NCBI RefSeq assembly: GCF_042650605.1
Contig: NZ_JBHSBN010000008.1
Location: 1-64,000, forward strand
Origin: Micromonospora_J zhanjiangensis
Lineage (GTDB): Bacteria; Actinomycetota; Actinomycetes; Mycobacteriales; Micromonosporaceae
Direction of reading: 5' to 3'
Length of the DNA stretch: 64,000 bases
Below the pieces are notes generated by a model. That model did not search any database. It saw only the letters and a list, made by a program, of their open reading frames with translations, and was not told the DNA's origin. Position numbers and translations under genes: made by a program. This document shows positions 50,740 to 59,549 of the stretch, piece after piece; the stretch's first letter is position 1, and every line of letters begins with the position of its first letter.

Positions 50740-51852
50740 TCAGTGCGCCAGCGCGGCGGTCAGCGCCGCCACCACCACCGCCTGCTGCCGGGCGGTGAGC
50801 TGCGGGTAGATCGGCAACGACAGCAGTTGGCCGGCGGCCCGCTCGGCGTGCGGGAAGGCGCCCGGCGGGTAGCCCAGCCCGGCGAACGCCGGTGTCAGGT
50901 GCACCGGGTACGGGTAGTGCACGGCCGCGCCGATCCCGGCGGCGGTGAGCATCTCCAACACCCGGTCCCGGCGCCCGGTCCCGGGGACCCGTACGCAGTA
51001 GATGTGCCAGACGTGCCGGTTGCCGGGCAGCGTCACCGGGCGCACCACGTCGAGCGGGGCGAGCAGTTCGTCGTACCGCTGCGCGGCGGCCCGACGGGCG
51101 GCGTTCCAGTCGGCCAGCCGGGCCAGCTTGGCCCGCAGCACCACCGCCTGCAGGCCGTCCAGCCGGCTGTTCATCCCGATCACGTCGTGCTCGTACCGGC
51201 GCACGCTGCCGTGGTTGCCGAGGGCGCGGACCAGGGCGGTCAGGGCCGGGTCGGCGCTGACCACCGCGCCCGCGTCACCGTACGCGCCGAGGTTCTTGCC
51301 CGGGTAGAAGCTGGTCGCGGCGATGCCGTCGGCGCCCGCCGGTCGGCCGTGCCGGGTCGCGCCCTGACACTGGGCGGCGTCCTCGACGATCGCCACGTCC
51401 CGCCCGGCCAGGCCGGAGCGCAGCCGCTCCACCGCCGCGAGCTGTCCGTACAGGTGGACCGGGACGACCGCCCGGGTGGCCGGGGTGACCGCGGCCAGCG
51501 CCGCGTCGACGTCGATCAGCAGGCTGTCCGGCTCGCAGTCGACCAGCACCGGACGACCGCCGGCGCGGGCCACCGCCTCGGCCGTGGCGATGAACGTGTT
51601 GGCCGGCAGCACCACCTCGCTGCCCGGGCCGACCCCGACGGCCCGCAGCGCCAACTCCAGCGCGTCCGTGCCGTTGGCCACTCCGACGCAGTGCGGCACG
51701 CCGGTGAAGGCCGCGTACTCCTGCTCGAACGCGGCGACCTCGGCGCCGCCCACGAACGCGTTGCCGGCGATCACCCGCTTGAAGCCGGTGGCCACCTCCT
51801 CGGCCACCTCGGCGTGCGCGGCGGCCAGGTCGACCAGCGGGATGTCGGTCAC
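50740..51852 (-). CDS. DegT/DnrJ/EryC1/StrS aminotransferase
   Basis: A 370-residue PLP-dependent sugar aminotransferase. The PLP Lys is in SFYPGKNLGAYGDAGAVV, the Asp that pairs with the cofactor is in VEDAAQCQGA, and GVANGTDALELAL opens the fold. The NAFVGGAEVAAFEQEY segment and PVHLYGQLA resemble 3-aminotransferases such as WbpE, FdtB and QdtB. I infer transfer of an amino group to a 3-keto sugar made by the Gfo/Idh enzyme at 54678. The GTG overlaps the acetyltransferase stop (GTGA). Confidence 0.9.
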   Translation of the reverse strand: MTDIPLVDLAAAHAEVAEEVATGFKRVIAGNAFVGGAEVAAFEQEYAAFTGVPHCVGVANGTDALELALRAVGVGPGSEVVLPANTFIATAEAVARAGGRPVLVDCEPDSLLIDVDAALAAVTPATRAVVPVHLYGQLAAVERLRSGLAGRDVAIVEDAAQCQGATRHGRPAGADGIAATSFYPGKNLGAYGDAGAVVSADPALTALVRALGNHGSVRRYEHDVIGMNSRLDGLQAVVLRAKLARLADWNAARRAAAQRYDELLAPLDVVRPVTLPGNRHVWHIYCVRVPGTGRRDRVLEMLTAAGIGAAVHYPYPVHLTPAFAGLGYPPGAFPHAERAAGQLLSLPIYPQLTARQQAVVVAALTAALAH

Positions 51853-52550
51853 GATCGGCTCCTCAACTGCGGGATCACCCCGGTCGTACGGTCCGGGGAC
51901 AGGGCGGTGGCACGCAGGTACCGGGCCGGGTTGCCGACCCAGACCTGGGCGGGTGGGACGTCGCGCAGCACGACCGAGCCCATGCCGACCTGCGACCGGG
52001 CGCCGACCGTGACGCCCTCCCGGATCAGCGCGCCGGCCCCCACGTACACGCCGTGCCGCAGCACCGATCCGCCGCCGAGCCGGACCCCGCTGGCGACGGT
52101 CACCTGGTCGTCGACCCGGCAGTCGTGGGTCAGCACGGCCTGCGGCATCACCGCGACGTGCGCGCCGACGGTCACGTCCGCGGTGAGCACCACGCCGGAC
52201 AGCAGCACCGTGCCGGGGCCGATGGAGCAGCCGTACCCCACCTCGGCGCCCGGGTGCAGCACGGTGGCGTACCGGTCGGGCGGCAGGCCCAGCCGCGCGA
52301 CGACGCGCTGCCGGCCGGACCAGTCCCGGGGGTTGCCGACGCAGACCAGCACGGCCGCCGCCGGCCGGTCGGCGAGGGTCTCCAGACCGCCCAGGACCGG
52401 CAGGCCGGCCCGCTCGACACCGCGCAGGGCGGGGTTGTCGTCGAGGAAGCCGAGCAGCCGCCAGGTCGGCCGGACCTGGTTGACGGCGCGCACCGCCGCG
52501 GCGGTCTCCCGGGCGAACCCGCCCGCGCCGACGATGACCAGGTCCCTCAT
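51849..52550 (-). CDS. PglD/NeuD-type sugar O/N-acetyltransferase
   Basis: A 233-residue trimeric acetyltransferase type. The N-terminal Rossmann-like part (LVIVGAGGFARETAAAV, LLGFLDDN) binds the nucleotide sugar. The C-terminal left-handed beta-helix shows hexapeptide rungs from GYGCSIGPGTVLLSGV to GARSQVGMGSVVL. THDCRVDDQV contains the conserved catalytic His, as in PglD. It should acetylate the amino sugar made by one of the flanking aminotransferases using acetyl-CoA. Its ATG and stop both overlap neighbours. Confidence 0.9.
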   Translation of the reverse strand: MRDLVIVGAGGFARETAAAVRAVNQVRPTWRLLGFLDDNPALRGVERAGLPVLGGLETLADRPAAAVLVCVGNPRDWSGRQRVVARLGLPPDRYATVLHPGAEVGYGCSIGPGTVLLSGVVLTADVTVGAHVAVMPQAVLTHDCRVDDQVTVASGVRLGGGSVLRHGVYVGAGALIREGVTVGARSQVGMGSVVLRDVPPAQVWVGNPARYLRATALSPDRTTGVIPQLRSRS

Positions 52551-53680
52551 CCGGCCGCCAACTTCCGCAGGACGCCGGCGATGTGCTCCTGGTCGTCCGC
52601 CGTCAGCGCGTGGTGCAGCGGCAGGATCAGCGAATCGCGGGTGAGCCGCTCGGTCACCGGCAACGGCGCCGTCGCCGGTGCCAGGTCGGCGTACGCCGGT
52701 TCGAGGTGGGCGGCCATGATGCCGCGCCGGGCCGACACGCCGGCTTCGGCCAGCGCCGCCAGCGTCTCGTCCCGGGTGGCGCCGAACCCCTCGTCCAGCA
52801 GCACCCAGAACGACTGGTAGTTGGTCTGCCCGTAGGCCGGGTCGCGGACCGGACGCAGTCCCGGCACGTCGGCCAGCAACTCGTGGTAGCGGGCGGCCGA
52901 CGCGCGCCGTTGGGCGACCAGGTCGGTCAGCCGGTCGAGCTGCACCAGGCCGACGGCGGCCTGGATGTCGGTCATCCGGTAGTTGAAGCCGGTCTCCAGG
53001 TAGGACTCCAGCACCGGCCGGCCGCTGGCGTGCCGGTCGGCCGCCGAGACGTTCATGCCGTGTTCGCGCAGCCGGCGCAGCCGGGCCGCGACGTCCGGGT
53101 CGTCGACCGTGACCATCCCGCCCTCACCGGTGGTGAGCAGCTTGCGCGGGTGGAACGACCAGGCCGCGACGATCGCGCCCGCGCCGACCGGCTCGCCGTA
53201 CGCGGTCGAGCCGGCGGCGCAGGCCGCGTCCTCCACCAGCGCCACGCCCCACCGCCGGGCCGCCGCGCGCAGCGCGACCAGATCGAACGGTACGCCGCAC
53301 TGGTGCACCCCGATCACCGCCCGGGTCCGCGCCGTGCGGACCGCGTCGACCGTCGCCACGGTGACGTTCCCGGTGATCGGGTCGACGTCCGCGAAGACCG
53401 GGGTGGCGCCGACGTACCGGACGGCGTTGGCGGTGGCGATGAACGACAGCGACGGGACGACCACCTCGTCGCCCGGTCCGATCTCCAGCAGCACCAGCGC
53501 CAGGTGCAGCGCGGTGGTGCAGGAGCTGACCGCGACCCCGTGCCGGGCACCGACCCGCTCGGCGAACCGGGACTCGAACCGGGCCACCCGGGGACCCTGC
53601 GCGACCCAGCCGGAACGGACCGCCTCGGCGGCGGCCTGGGCCTCCTCCTCGCCCAGCCGCGGCACCATCACCGGGATCAC
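52547..53680 (-). CDS. DegT/DnrJ/EryC1/StrS aminotransferase
   Basis: A 377-residue PLP enzyme, the second of this type in the operon. PLP Lys is in WSFHPRKLLTTGEGG, the cofactor Asp in LVEDAACAAGS, and VAVSSCTTALHLALV and the SGWVAQGPRVARFE start resemble 4-aminotransferases such as PglE. REHGMNVSAADRH and GFNYRMTDIQAAVGLVQL are further family segments. I infer a 4-keto sugar substrate, with the acetyltransferase next door completing a PglE/PglD-type step. The GTG at 53680 overlaps the epimerase stop. Confidence 0.9.
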   Translation of the reverse strand: MIPVMVPRLGEEEAQAAAEAVRSGWVAQGPRVARFESRFAERVGARHGVAVSSCTTALHLALVLLEIGPGDEVVVPSLSFIATANAVRYVGATPVFADVDPITGNVTVATVDAVRTARTRAVIGVHQCGVPFDLVALRAAARRWGVALVEDAACAAGSTAYGEPVGAGAIVAAWSFHPRKLLTTGEGGMVTVDDPDVAARLRRLREHGMNVSAADRHASGRPVLESYLETGFNYRMTDIQAAVGLVQLDRLTDLVAQRRASAARYHELLADVPGLRPVRDPAYGQTNYQSFWVLLDEGFGATRDETLAALAEAGVSARRGIMAAHLEPAYADLAPATAPLPVTERLTRDSLILPLHHALTADDQEHIAGVLRKLAAG

Positions 53681-54681
53681 GACCCGGCCCGCCGTCCGTC
53701 GCCGGCCGGGCCCGCGGGCCGCTGGGCGCGCCACCACTCGACCAGGTCCTCCAGGCCGGTACGCAGGTCGATCTCGGCCCGGAAGCCGAGCCGCTCGGCG
53801 GCGGTGCCGGTGTCGGCCAACCGGCGGGTCACCCCGTTCACCGCCCGGGCCGGGCCGAAGGTGGGTGGCAGGTCGGACTTCATCACGTCGCTGAGGGTCC
53901 GGGCCAGGTCGAGCAGGCTGGTCTCGGTGCCGCTGGCGACGTTGAACACCTCGTCGGTGACGTCGGCCCGGGCGGCCAGGACGTTCGCCCGGGCGATGTC
54001 GGCCACGTGGACGAAGTCCATCGTCTGCCGGCCGTCGCCGAGGATCAGCGGGGGATCGCCCGCCTCGATCCGCTCCATCCAGCGGATCAGCACCTCCGTG
54101 TAGAGGCCGTGCACGTCCATCCGTGGCCCGTAGACGTTGAAGTAGCGCAGGGCCACGTAGTCCAGCCCGGACATGGCGTGGAAGCTGCGCAGCATCCCCT
54201 CGTTGAACGCCTTGGCGGCGCCGTAGAAGGTGTCGTTGTTCCACGGGTGGTGCCGCTCGTCGGTGGGGAACCGCTCGGCGAGCCCGTAGACCGAGGCCGA
54301 CGAGGACGCGACCACCTTGCCGACGCCGGCCGCCGCGGCCGCCTCCAGCACGTTGAACGTGCCGTCGACCAGTACCTCGTTGGCCAGCCGCGGCTCCTCG
54401 GCGCACTGGGTGATCCGGATGGCGGCCAGGTGGAAGACCAGGTCCATCCCGTGGGTCACCGACCGGACCAGGTCGACGTCCCGGATGTCCCCCTCGACGA
54501 GCCGGACCGTTCCCGCGGCCAGCGCCCCGGCCAGGTTCTCCCGCCGGCCCCGGACCAGGTTGTCCAGCACCACGACCTCGGCCGCCCCGTGCCGGACCAG
54601 TTCGTCGACGACGTGCGAGCCGATGGTGCCGGCCCCGCCGGTGACCAGGGCGCGCGCGCCCTCGATCGGGATCCCGCTCAC
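53677..54681 (-). CDS. NAD-dependent nucleotide-sugar epimerase/dehydratase
   Basis: A 334-residue extended SDR enzyme of the GalE/WbpP type. The cofactor motif is GGAGTIGSHVV after ALVT, the strand VVASSSASVYG precedes, and the catalytic Tyr/Lys is in FYGAAKAFNEG. YFNVYGPRMD and GDGRQTMDFVHVAD are the classic downstream motifs. It could epimerise at C4 or act as a 4,6-dehydratase; the sequence alone does not say. No other 4,6-dehydratase-like gene is in this operon, so it is a candidate source of the 4-keto sugar used by the aminotransferases. The GTG at 54681 overlaps the Gfo/Idh stop. Confidence 0.88.
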   Translation of the reverse strand: MSGIPIEGARALVTGGAGTIGSHVVDELVRHGAAEVVVLDNLVRGRRENLAGALAAGTVRLVEGDIRDVDLVRSVTHGMDLVFHLAAIRITQCAEEPRLANEVLVDGTFNVLEAAAAAGVGKVVASSSASVYGLAERFPTDERHHPWNNDTFYGAAKAFNEGMLRSFHAMSGLDYVALRYFNVYGPRMDVHGLYTEVLIRWMERIEAGDPPLILGDGRQTMDFVHVADIARANVLAARADVTDEVFNVASGTETSLLDLARTLSDVMKSDLPPTFGPARAVNGVTRRLADTGTAAERLGFRAEIDLRTGLEDLVEWWRAQRPAGPAGDGRRAGS

Positions 54682-55751
54682 CGGTCGCCCTCCCGGTCCA
54701 GGGCGATGGTGCGACCACCCTCGGCGAGGCTGCGGGACGCCGCCTCCAGGATGCCCAGCACCCGCATCCCGGCCCGCCCGTCGGTGCGGGCGGGGATACC
54801 GCCGCGGATCGACCGTGCGTACTCCTCCACCATCGTGCGCAGTGCCTCCCGTTCCATCAGGGTCGGTGCCACCATGTCGCCCGACCGGTACGACACGAGC
54901 ATGTCGCGGCGTTGATCCGGGCCGAGTTCCTCGGCGCCGGCCACCTCGACACCCCGGTCGAAGATGGACAGCCGTTGACTCGGGTTGAGGTCGTCCCAGA
55001 GCAGCGTCCGCTTGGACCCACCGACGATGGTGGTGCGGATCTTCACCGGGGACAGCCAGTTGACGTGCACGTGCGCGATGGCGCCCGTGTTGAGCCGCAG
55101 GGTCAGGTAGGCGACGCAGGCCCGTCCGGCGCCGATGCCGTCCGCGCCGTGCGCGGCCACCGCCACCGGTTCGATGCCCGGCGGCAGGATGAAGTCGAGA
55201 ATGGACAGATCGTGCGGTGCCAGGTCCCAGAGTACGTCGATGTCGCGCTGCACCAGGCCGAGGTTGATCCGGACCGAATCCAGGTAGTGCAGTTCGCCGA
55301 GGTGCCCGTCGTGCAGCAGCTCGCGGATGCGCAGCACCGCCGGGGTGTAGCAGTAGGTGTGGTCGCACATCAGCGACAGCCCTCGCCGGTCGGCCTCGGC
55401 GACCAGCCGCCGGCCCTCCTCCCGGCTGGCGGCGAGCGGCTTCTCCACCAGGACGTGCTTGCCGGCCCGCAGGGCGGCCATCGCCACCGCGAGGTGGGTG
55501 CCGGCGGGGGTGGCCACGGCGACCGCCCGGACCCGGTCGTCGGCGAGCACCTCGGTCAGGTCGCCGGTGGCCCCGACGGTGGAGTAGCCGCCCAGCACCC
55601 GGCGGGCCCGCCCGACGTCGAGGTCACACAGCCAGCGCAGGTGGAAGTCGGTCGAGGACTGGAAGTTGCGGACGAGGTTGGGGCCCCAGTATCCCGCCCC
55701 GACGACGGCGACCCCGATCGGCTCGTCGGTGGTGGTCAGCGTTGAGGTCAA
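54678..55751 (-). CDS. Gfo/Idh/MocA-family sugar dehydrogenase
   Basis: A 357-residue NAD(P)-dependent oxidoreductase. The Rossmann motif is VAVVGAGYWGPNLVRNF, the conserved catalytic Lys is in HVLVEKPLA, and MCDHTYCYTPAVLRIREL and WDLAPHDLSILDFIL are typical of the WbpB-like subgroup that oxidises C3 of UDP-GlcNAc derivatives. I infer it makes the 3-keto sugar used by an adjacent aminotransferase. The start is a TTG at 55751, with GGAAC about 7 bases upstream. It is the first gene of the operon that runs to 45187. Confidence 0.88.
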   Translation of the reverse strand: MTSTLTTTDEPIGVAVVGAGYWGPNLVRNFQSSTDFHLRWLCDLDVGRARRVLGGYSTVGATGDLTEVLADDRVRAVAVATPAGTHLAVAMAALRAGKHVLVEKPLAASREEGRRLVAEADRRGLSLMCDHTYCYTPAVLRIRELLHDGHLGELHYLDSVRINLGLVQRDIDVLWDLAPHDLSILDFILPPGIEPVAVAAHGADGIGAGRACVAYLTLRLNTGAIAHVHVNWLSPVKIRTTIVGGSKRTLLWDDLNPSQRLSIFDRGVEVAGAEELGPDQRRDMLVSYRSGDMVAPTLMEREALRTMVEEYARSIRGGIPARTDGRAGMRVLGILEAASRSLAEGGRTIALDREGDR

Positions 55752-56038
55752 CGGCGTTCCGTTTCAGTAGGAGGACCGGTCGGGCGTGGCTGATCGCCCG
55801 CACGGCAAGCTACTGAGGCGTCACTCTGAGCGCCAGAGCAGAGACGGAAATCCGGCAGAGCCGTACCGCCACTGGGGACGTTCGGCGGATCCGACGGGCC
55901 GACCGTACCCGGCGGCGACCGGTCCGCCCGATGGCGTCCGCCGATCCGGGGCCTCCCGCGCGGCCCGCCCGCCGCGACGACGAACGCCCGCCGGTACGCC
56001 GAACGGCGTACCCGCGGGCGGGTCGGATCAGGGGCGGA
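55752..56038. promoter_or_regulatory. Spacer: promoter region of the ten-gene operon
   Basis: The 287 bases between the coiled-coil gene and the Gfo/Idh gene must hold the operon promoter, on the minus strand. A stretch near 55800-55850 is lower in GC. No clear -35/-10 pair was seen. The part nearest 56038 contains the terminator of the upstream gene. Confidence 0.4.
55993..56012 (-). terminator. Hairpin after the large coiled-coil gene
   Basis: GGTACGCCG (55993-56001) and CGGCGTACC (56004-56012) form a perfect 9-bp stem, with GC-rich extensions pairing outside it (CCCGC with GCGGG). It lies 27 bases beyond the stop at 56039 on the minus strand. Confidence 0.65.
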
Positions 56039-58033
56039 TCAGGTGTTGCGGCGGGGCGAGTCGGCGGTCACCTTCTTGGACTTGTTGTTCCGGTCCTCGA
56101 CTCCCGGCTTGGTGGTCTTCGCCGCCTTCTTGGCCAGGTCGGCGGGGCTGCCGATGGTGGCCGCCACGGCGTCCCGGCCCCGGTCGGGGGAGCTGACCTG
56201 ACCGTCCGCCCCGGCGACCGGGACCTCGACCGACCCGTTCCCGGCGGCCGAACCGTTGCCGTTCGAGGTGGCCGCGGCGACGGGCTGCGTGGCGTCCGCG
56301 AGCACCGGCTCGGGCGCGCCGTCCGGGCTGGCCGCGACCGGTTCCGGCGCACGGTCCGGGGTCGCCGCCGGTTTCGGCGCGTCGTCCGGGGCCACCGCCG
56401 GAGTCGGCTCGGCGGCCTCGACGGCCTCGGCCACCCGCTGGACGTCGGCCTCCGCCTCGGCGGCGGCCTGCCCGGCCTTCTCGGCCGACCGTTGGGTGTC
56501 GCCGAGCCGGTCGTGCTCGCTGGCCAACTGCCGCTGGATGGCGGCGAGCTGCTGTTGGATCTGGTCGGACTCCTGGCGCGACGCCCAGGTCTCCTGCCGG
56601 ATATCGGCGAGCTGCTGCTGGGCCTGCGCGATCTCCAGCATCACCTCGGCCAACTGCTGCCGGCCGGCGACCGCCTCCTGCTGGGTGGCCGCGAGGTGCT
56701 GCTGGGTGGTGGCGAGGTGCTGCTGCGCGGTGGCGGCGTACTCCTCGAACTGGCGCTTGGAGAGCGACACGTGCTCGTCGGCCTCGGCGCGGATCCTGGT
56801 GGCGTGCTCCTCGGCCTTACGGCGCACGGTGTCCGCGTGCTCCTCGGCCTCGGCCTTGAGCTTCGCGGTCAGTTCCTCGGTCCGGGCCTGTACGGCGGCG
56901 GCGTGTTCGTCGGCCTTGCGCTGCACGGTGGCGGCGTGCTGGTCCGCCTCGTCGCGGGTGGACGCGGCGTACTCGTCGGCCTCCTGCCGGATCCGGGTCG
57001 CGGCCGTCTCGGCCTCCGCCTTCTGCGTGGCGTACTGGGCCTCCAGGCCGGCCCGCCACTGGGCGAACTCGCCCTCGACCGAGGCCCGCCGGTCGGCCAT
57101 CTCCCGGTCGGCCTTGGCCCGCCGGTTGGCGATCTCCTGCTCGGTGGCGGCCCACTTGCCGGCCAGTTCCTGCTCGGTGGCGGTGCGGCGCTGGGTGGTT
57201 TCCCGTTCGACGCCCTCGCGCCAGGCGCGCAGCTCCTGCTGCACCTGGTTGCGGGTCTGCTTCACGTGCGCGTCGACCTCGGCGCGCTGCTGCTGCACGT
57301 ACGCCTCGGTCTCGGTGCGCTGCTGCTTGACGTACTCGTCGATCTGGGTGCGCTGCTGCTTGACGTACTCGTCGATCTCCGACCGGCGGCGCTGGACGTA
57401 GGTCTCGGTCTCGGTGCGCTTGCGCTGGACCATCTCGGCGGTCTGCTCGGCGAGCTGCTTGGCCTCCTGCTGCGCCTTGGCGAGCGCGGCCTCGCCGGCC
57501 TCGCGCAGCCGGGCCGCCTCCTCGGCCGCCTTGGCCATCCGGGCGTCCATCTCGCGCTTGCGGTCGGCGGCGGCCTCGTCCTCCTCGACCCGCCGGGTCT
57601 TGAGCGCCAGTTCGAAGTCGCGCAGCGCGGTCTCGGCGTGCTCCCGGGCCTCGTTGAGCACCCGTTCGGCCTCCGCCCGCTGGGCCTCGACCTCCTGCCG
57701 ACCGGCGGCGATGATCGCCTCGGACTGCTCCTCGGCCAGCGCGAGCATCTGCTCCACCCGGGGCCCGAGGTGCCGGAACGAGGCCCGGTCCACCATGCCG
57801 ACCTGGCGCCGGACGGCGGCGAGATCCCGCTGGAGCTGCTCGATCTGCCCGGCCATGGTGTGGACCTGCGCGTACGCCTGCTCGCGTTCCGCCGCCAAGG
57901 TGGCGATCTCATGCTCCGCCCGGGCGACGTAGCGCTTCACCTGCCGTTTGTCGAAGCCCCGCAGGGCGGACTCGAAGTCGGGCTCCGTAGCCACTTCCCC
58001 GCCAAGAGCGAACAGTTCCTCGCCGTGCGACAT
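56039..58033 (-). CDS. DivIVA-like long coiled-coil protein
   Basis: A 664-residue cytoskeletal-type protein. FESALRGFDKRQVKRYVARA (residues ~20-40) is a DivIVA-like N-terminal module. Residues ~40-530 are almost pure coiled coil, rich in Glu, Ala, Gln and Arg, with an internal 11-residue repeat (SEIDEYVKQQR, TQIDEYVKQQR, TETEAYVQQQR). The C-terminal 120 residues are Pro/Ala-rich and disordered, ending in a basic tail. The ATG at 58033 follows GAGGATGGGGGC. By gene order it corresponds to the filP/scy region of Streptomyces, where such proteins organise polar growth. The equivalence is by synteny and composition, not alignment. Confidence 0.85.
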   Translation of the reverse strand: MSHGEELFALGGEVATEPDFESALRGFDKRQVKRYVARAEHEIATLAAEREQAYAQVHTMAGQIEQLQRDLAAVRRQVGMVDRASFRHLGPRVEQMLALAEEQSEAIIAAGRQEVEAQRAEAERVLNEAREHAETALRDFELALKTRRVEEDEAAADRKREMDARMAKAAEEAARLREAGEAALAKAQQEAKQLAEQTAEMVQRKRTETETYVQRRRSEIDEYVKQQRTQIDEYVKQQRTETEAYVQQQRAEVDAHVKQTRNQVQQELRAWREGVERETTQRRTATEQELAGKWAATEQEIANRRAKADREMADRRASVEGEFAQWRAGLEAQYATQKAEAETAATRIRQEADEYAASTRDEADQHAATVQRKADEHAAAVQARTEELTAKLKAEAEEHADTVRRKAEEHATRIRAEADEHVSLSKRQFEEYAATAQQHLATTQQHLAATQQEAVAGRQQLAEVMLEIAQAQQQLADIRQETWASRQESDQIQQQLAAIQRQLASEHDRLGDTQRSAEKAGQAAAEAEADVQRVAEAVEAAEPTPAVAPDDAPKPAATPDRAPEPVAASPDGAPEPVLADATQPVAAATSNGNGSAAGNGSVEVPVAGADGQVSSPDRGRDAVAATIGSPADLAKKAAKTTKPGVEDRNNKSKKVTADSPRRNT

Positions 58034-58298
58034 GCCCCCATCCTCACACGTATCGCCCCGTTGCGCGGCGATACGGTCGGGCGTGATGGGACACAGGTCA
58101 CTGTTTGGCCGGGTTGGGGCGGGAGGGCAGGTCCGGGGCGACACGCCGGGGTGGCGGGTGACCCGGTCCTGACCGACCGGTGGGGCGCACCGGATTCTAC
58201 CGATACGCCCCACTAGTCCGAATCATGCCCCGAGCGTCCATCGTCGCCCGGTCCCCCGTACGGGGACCGGGGCGACCTGCCGCGGTCGACCGCGTCGG

Positions 58299-59549
58299 TC
58301 AGCCGGCGGCTTCGGCGTTGACCTTTTCCTCGGCGGCCGGCTGCTCGGCGGCGGGCTGGCTGTCCTGCTTCCCGACGGTCGGGACGATGCCGGCCAGGCC
58401 GGAGAGCATCTGGCCGAGCTGCGAGGTGACCGCCTCCTTCTGCCGGGTGAGGTCCTCGACCTCCCGGCGGGCCGCCTGGGTGGTCAGCTCCGCCTCGGTG
58501 CGCGCGTCGCCGAGCAGGCGGTTGGCCTCGGCCCGGGCCTCGGTCAGCGTCTTGTCGGCGAGCGCCTTGGCCTTCTCCACGACGTCCGAGGCGGTGCGCT
58601 CGGACTCGATCCGGCGTGCCTCGGCCCGCTGCTCGATCTCCTTGGCGCGTTCCTGGGCGGCCCGGGCGCGCTGCTCGGCCTCGCCGACCATCTTCTGGGT
58701 CTGCGAGACGTGCGCGGCGTGCCGCTCGGACTCCTCCCGCTCGGCCTTCTCCCGGCGCTCGGCCAGCTGGAGTTCGAGCGCCTGGAGGTCCTTGTCCCGC
58801 TTGTCGCGGGCGTCGGTGAGCAGCTTGGTGGCCTCGGCCCGCTTCTCCTCGGCGTCCCGGGCGGCCTTGGCCCGCTGCTGGGTGATCTCCCGCTCGGCGG
58901 TGGCGCGCAGGGTGGCGACCTCACGCTCGACGGTCGACTTGAGCTCGGAGACCTCGTGCGCGGTGACCGTGCGCAGCTGCTTGGTCTCCCGGTCCGCGTC
59001 CGCCCGCAGGGTGTCCGCCTCGCGCCGGGCCTGCACCCGGACCTCGGCGGCCTCCCGCTCGGCGGCGGTCCGGACCCCGCCGGCCTCCCGCTCGGCGGTG
59101 GCCTTCATGGCGGCCGCCTCGGCGCGGGCCTTGTCGGTGATCTCCCGGGCCTCCAGGCGGGCGGCGGAGAGGATCCCCTCCGACTCCCGCTTGGCCTCGC
59201 CGCGGTGGTCGTTGGCCTGCTCCTCGGCCAGCCGGAGGATCTGCTCCACCCGGGTGCCGAGCCCGGACAGGGTGGGCCGGTTGTTCTCCTCGAGCTGCTT
59301 GTTGGAGTCGGCGAGCTTCTGCTCCACGGCGGCGAGCCGCTGCTCGGCCTGGCGGAGCCGACGCTGGGCGTCGTTCATCCGCTGCTCGGCCTCGCCGCGG
59401 GCCTGCTCGGACTGGGACAGCGCGGCGCTGAGCCGGCCGATGAAGTCGTCCACCTGGCCGACGTTGTAGCCACGAAGGCCGACGGTGAAGTCGGGCTGAG
59501 AGTTCGCGTTATCAAAGAACGCAAGCGAGGGGGGTTGCTGCTGGGGCAT
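58299..59549 (-). CDS. DivIVA-domain coiled-coil protein (scy/filP-region type)
   Basis: A 416-residue protein. DFTVGLRGYNVGQVDDFIGR near the N-terminus (residues ~20-40) is the DivIVA-type hook, and the rest is coiled coil with heptad and longer repeats (for example TAEREAGGVRTAAEREAAEV). The tail (QPAAEQPAAEEKVNAEAAG) is acidic. Such proteins gather at growing hyphal tips or membranes of high curvature. Its start at 59549 lies at the edge of a 496-base spacer toward the LLM gene. The neighbour at 56039 shares the same plan, suggesting a duplicated pair that may co-assemble. Confidence 0.88.
   Translation of the reverse strand: MPQQQPPSLAFFDNANSQPDFTVGLRGYNVGQVDDFIGRLSAALSQSEQARGEAEQRMNDAQRRLRQAEQRLAAVEQKLADSNKQLEENNRPTLSGLGTRVEQILRLAEEQANDHRGEAKRESEGILSAARLEAREITDKARAEAAAMKATAEREAGGVRTAAEREAAEVRVQARREADTLRADADRETKQLRTVTAHEVSELKSTVEREVATLRATAEREITQQRAKAARDAEEKRAEATKLLTDARDKRDKDLQALELQLAERREKAEREESERHAAHVSQTQKMVGEAEQRARAAQERAKEIEQRAEARRIESERTASDVVEKAKALADKTLTEARAEANRLLGDARTEAELTTQAARREVEDLTRQKEAVTSQLGQMLSGLAGIVPTVGKQDSQPAAEQPAAEEKVNAEAAG

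Noticed and set aside
55786..56196. A small plus-strand open frame in the operon spacer.
   Set aside because: It is Arg/Pro/Gly-rich with no ribosome site and runs antisense into the coiled-coil gene.
55931..58216. A 761-codon plus-strand frame opposite the large coiled-coil gene.
   Set aside because: The translation is Gly/Leu-rich low-complexity mirroring of the Glu/Ala coiled-coil codons, without a ribosome site or family features.
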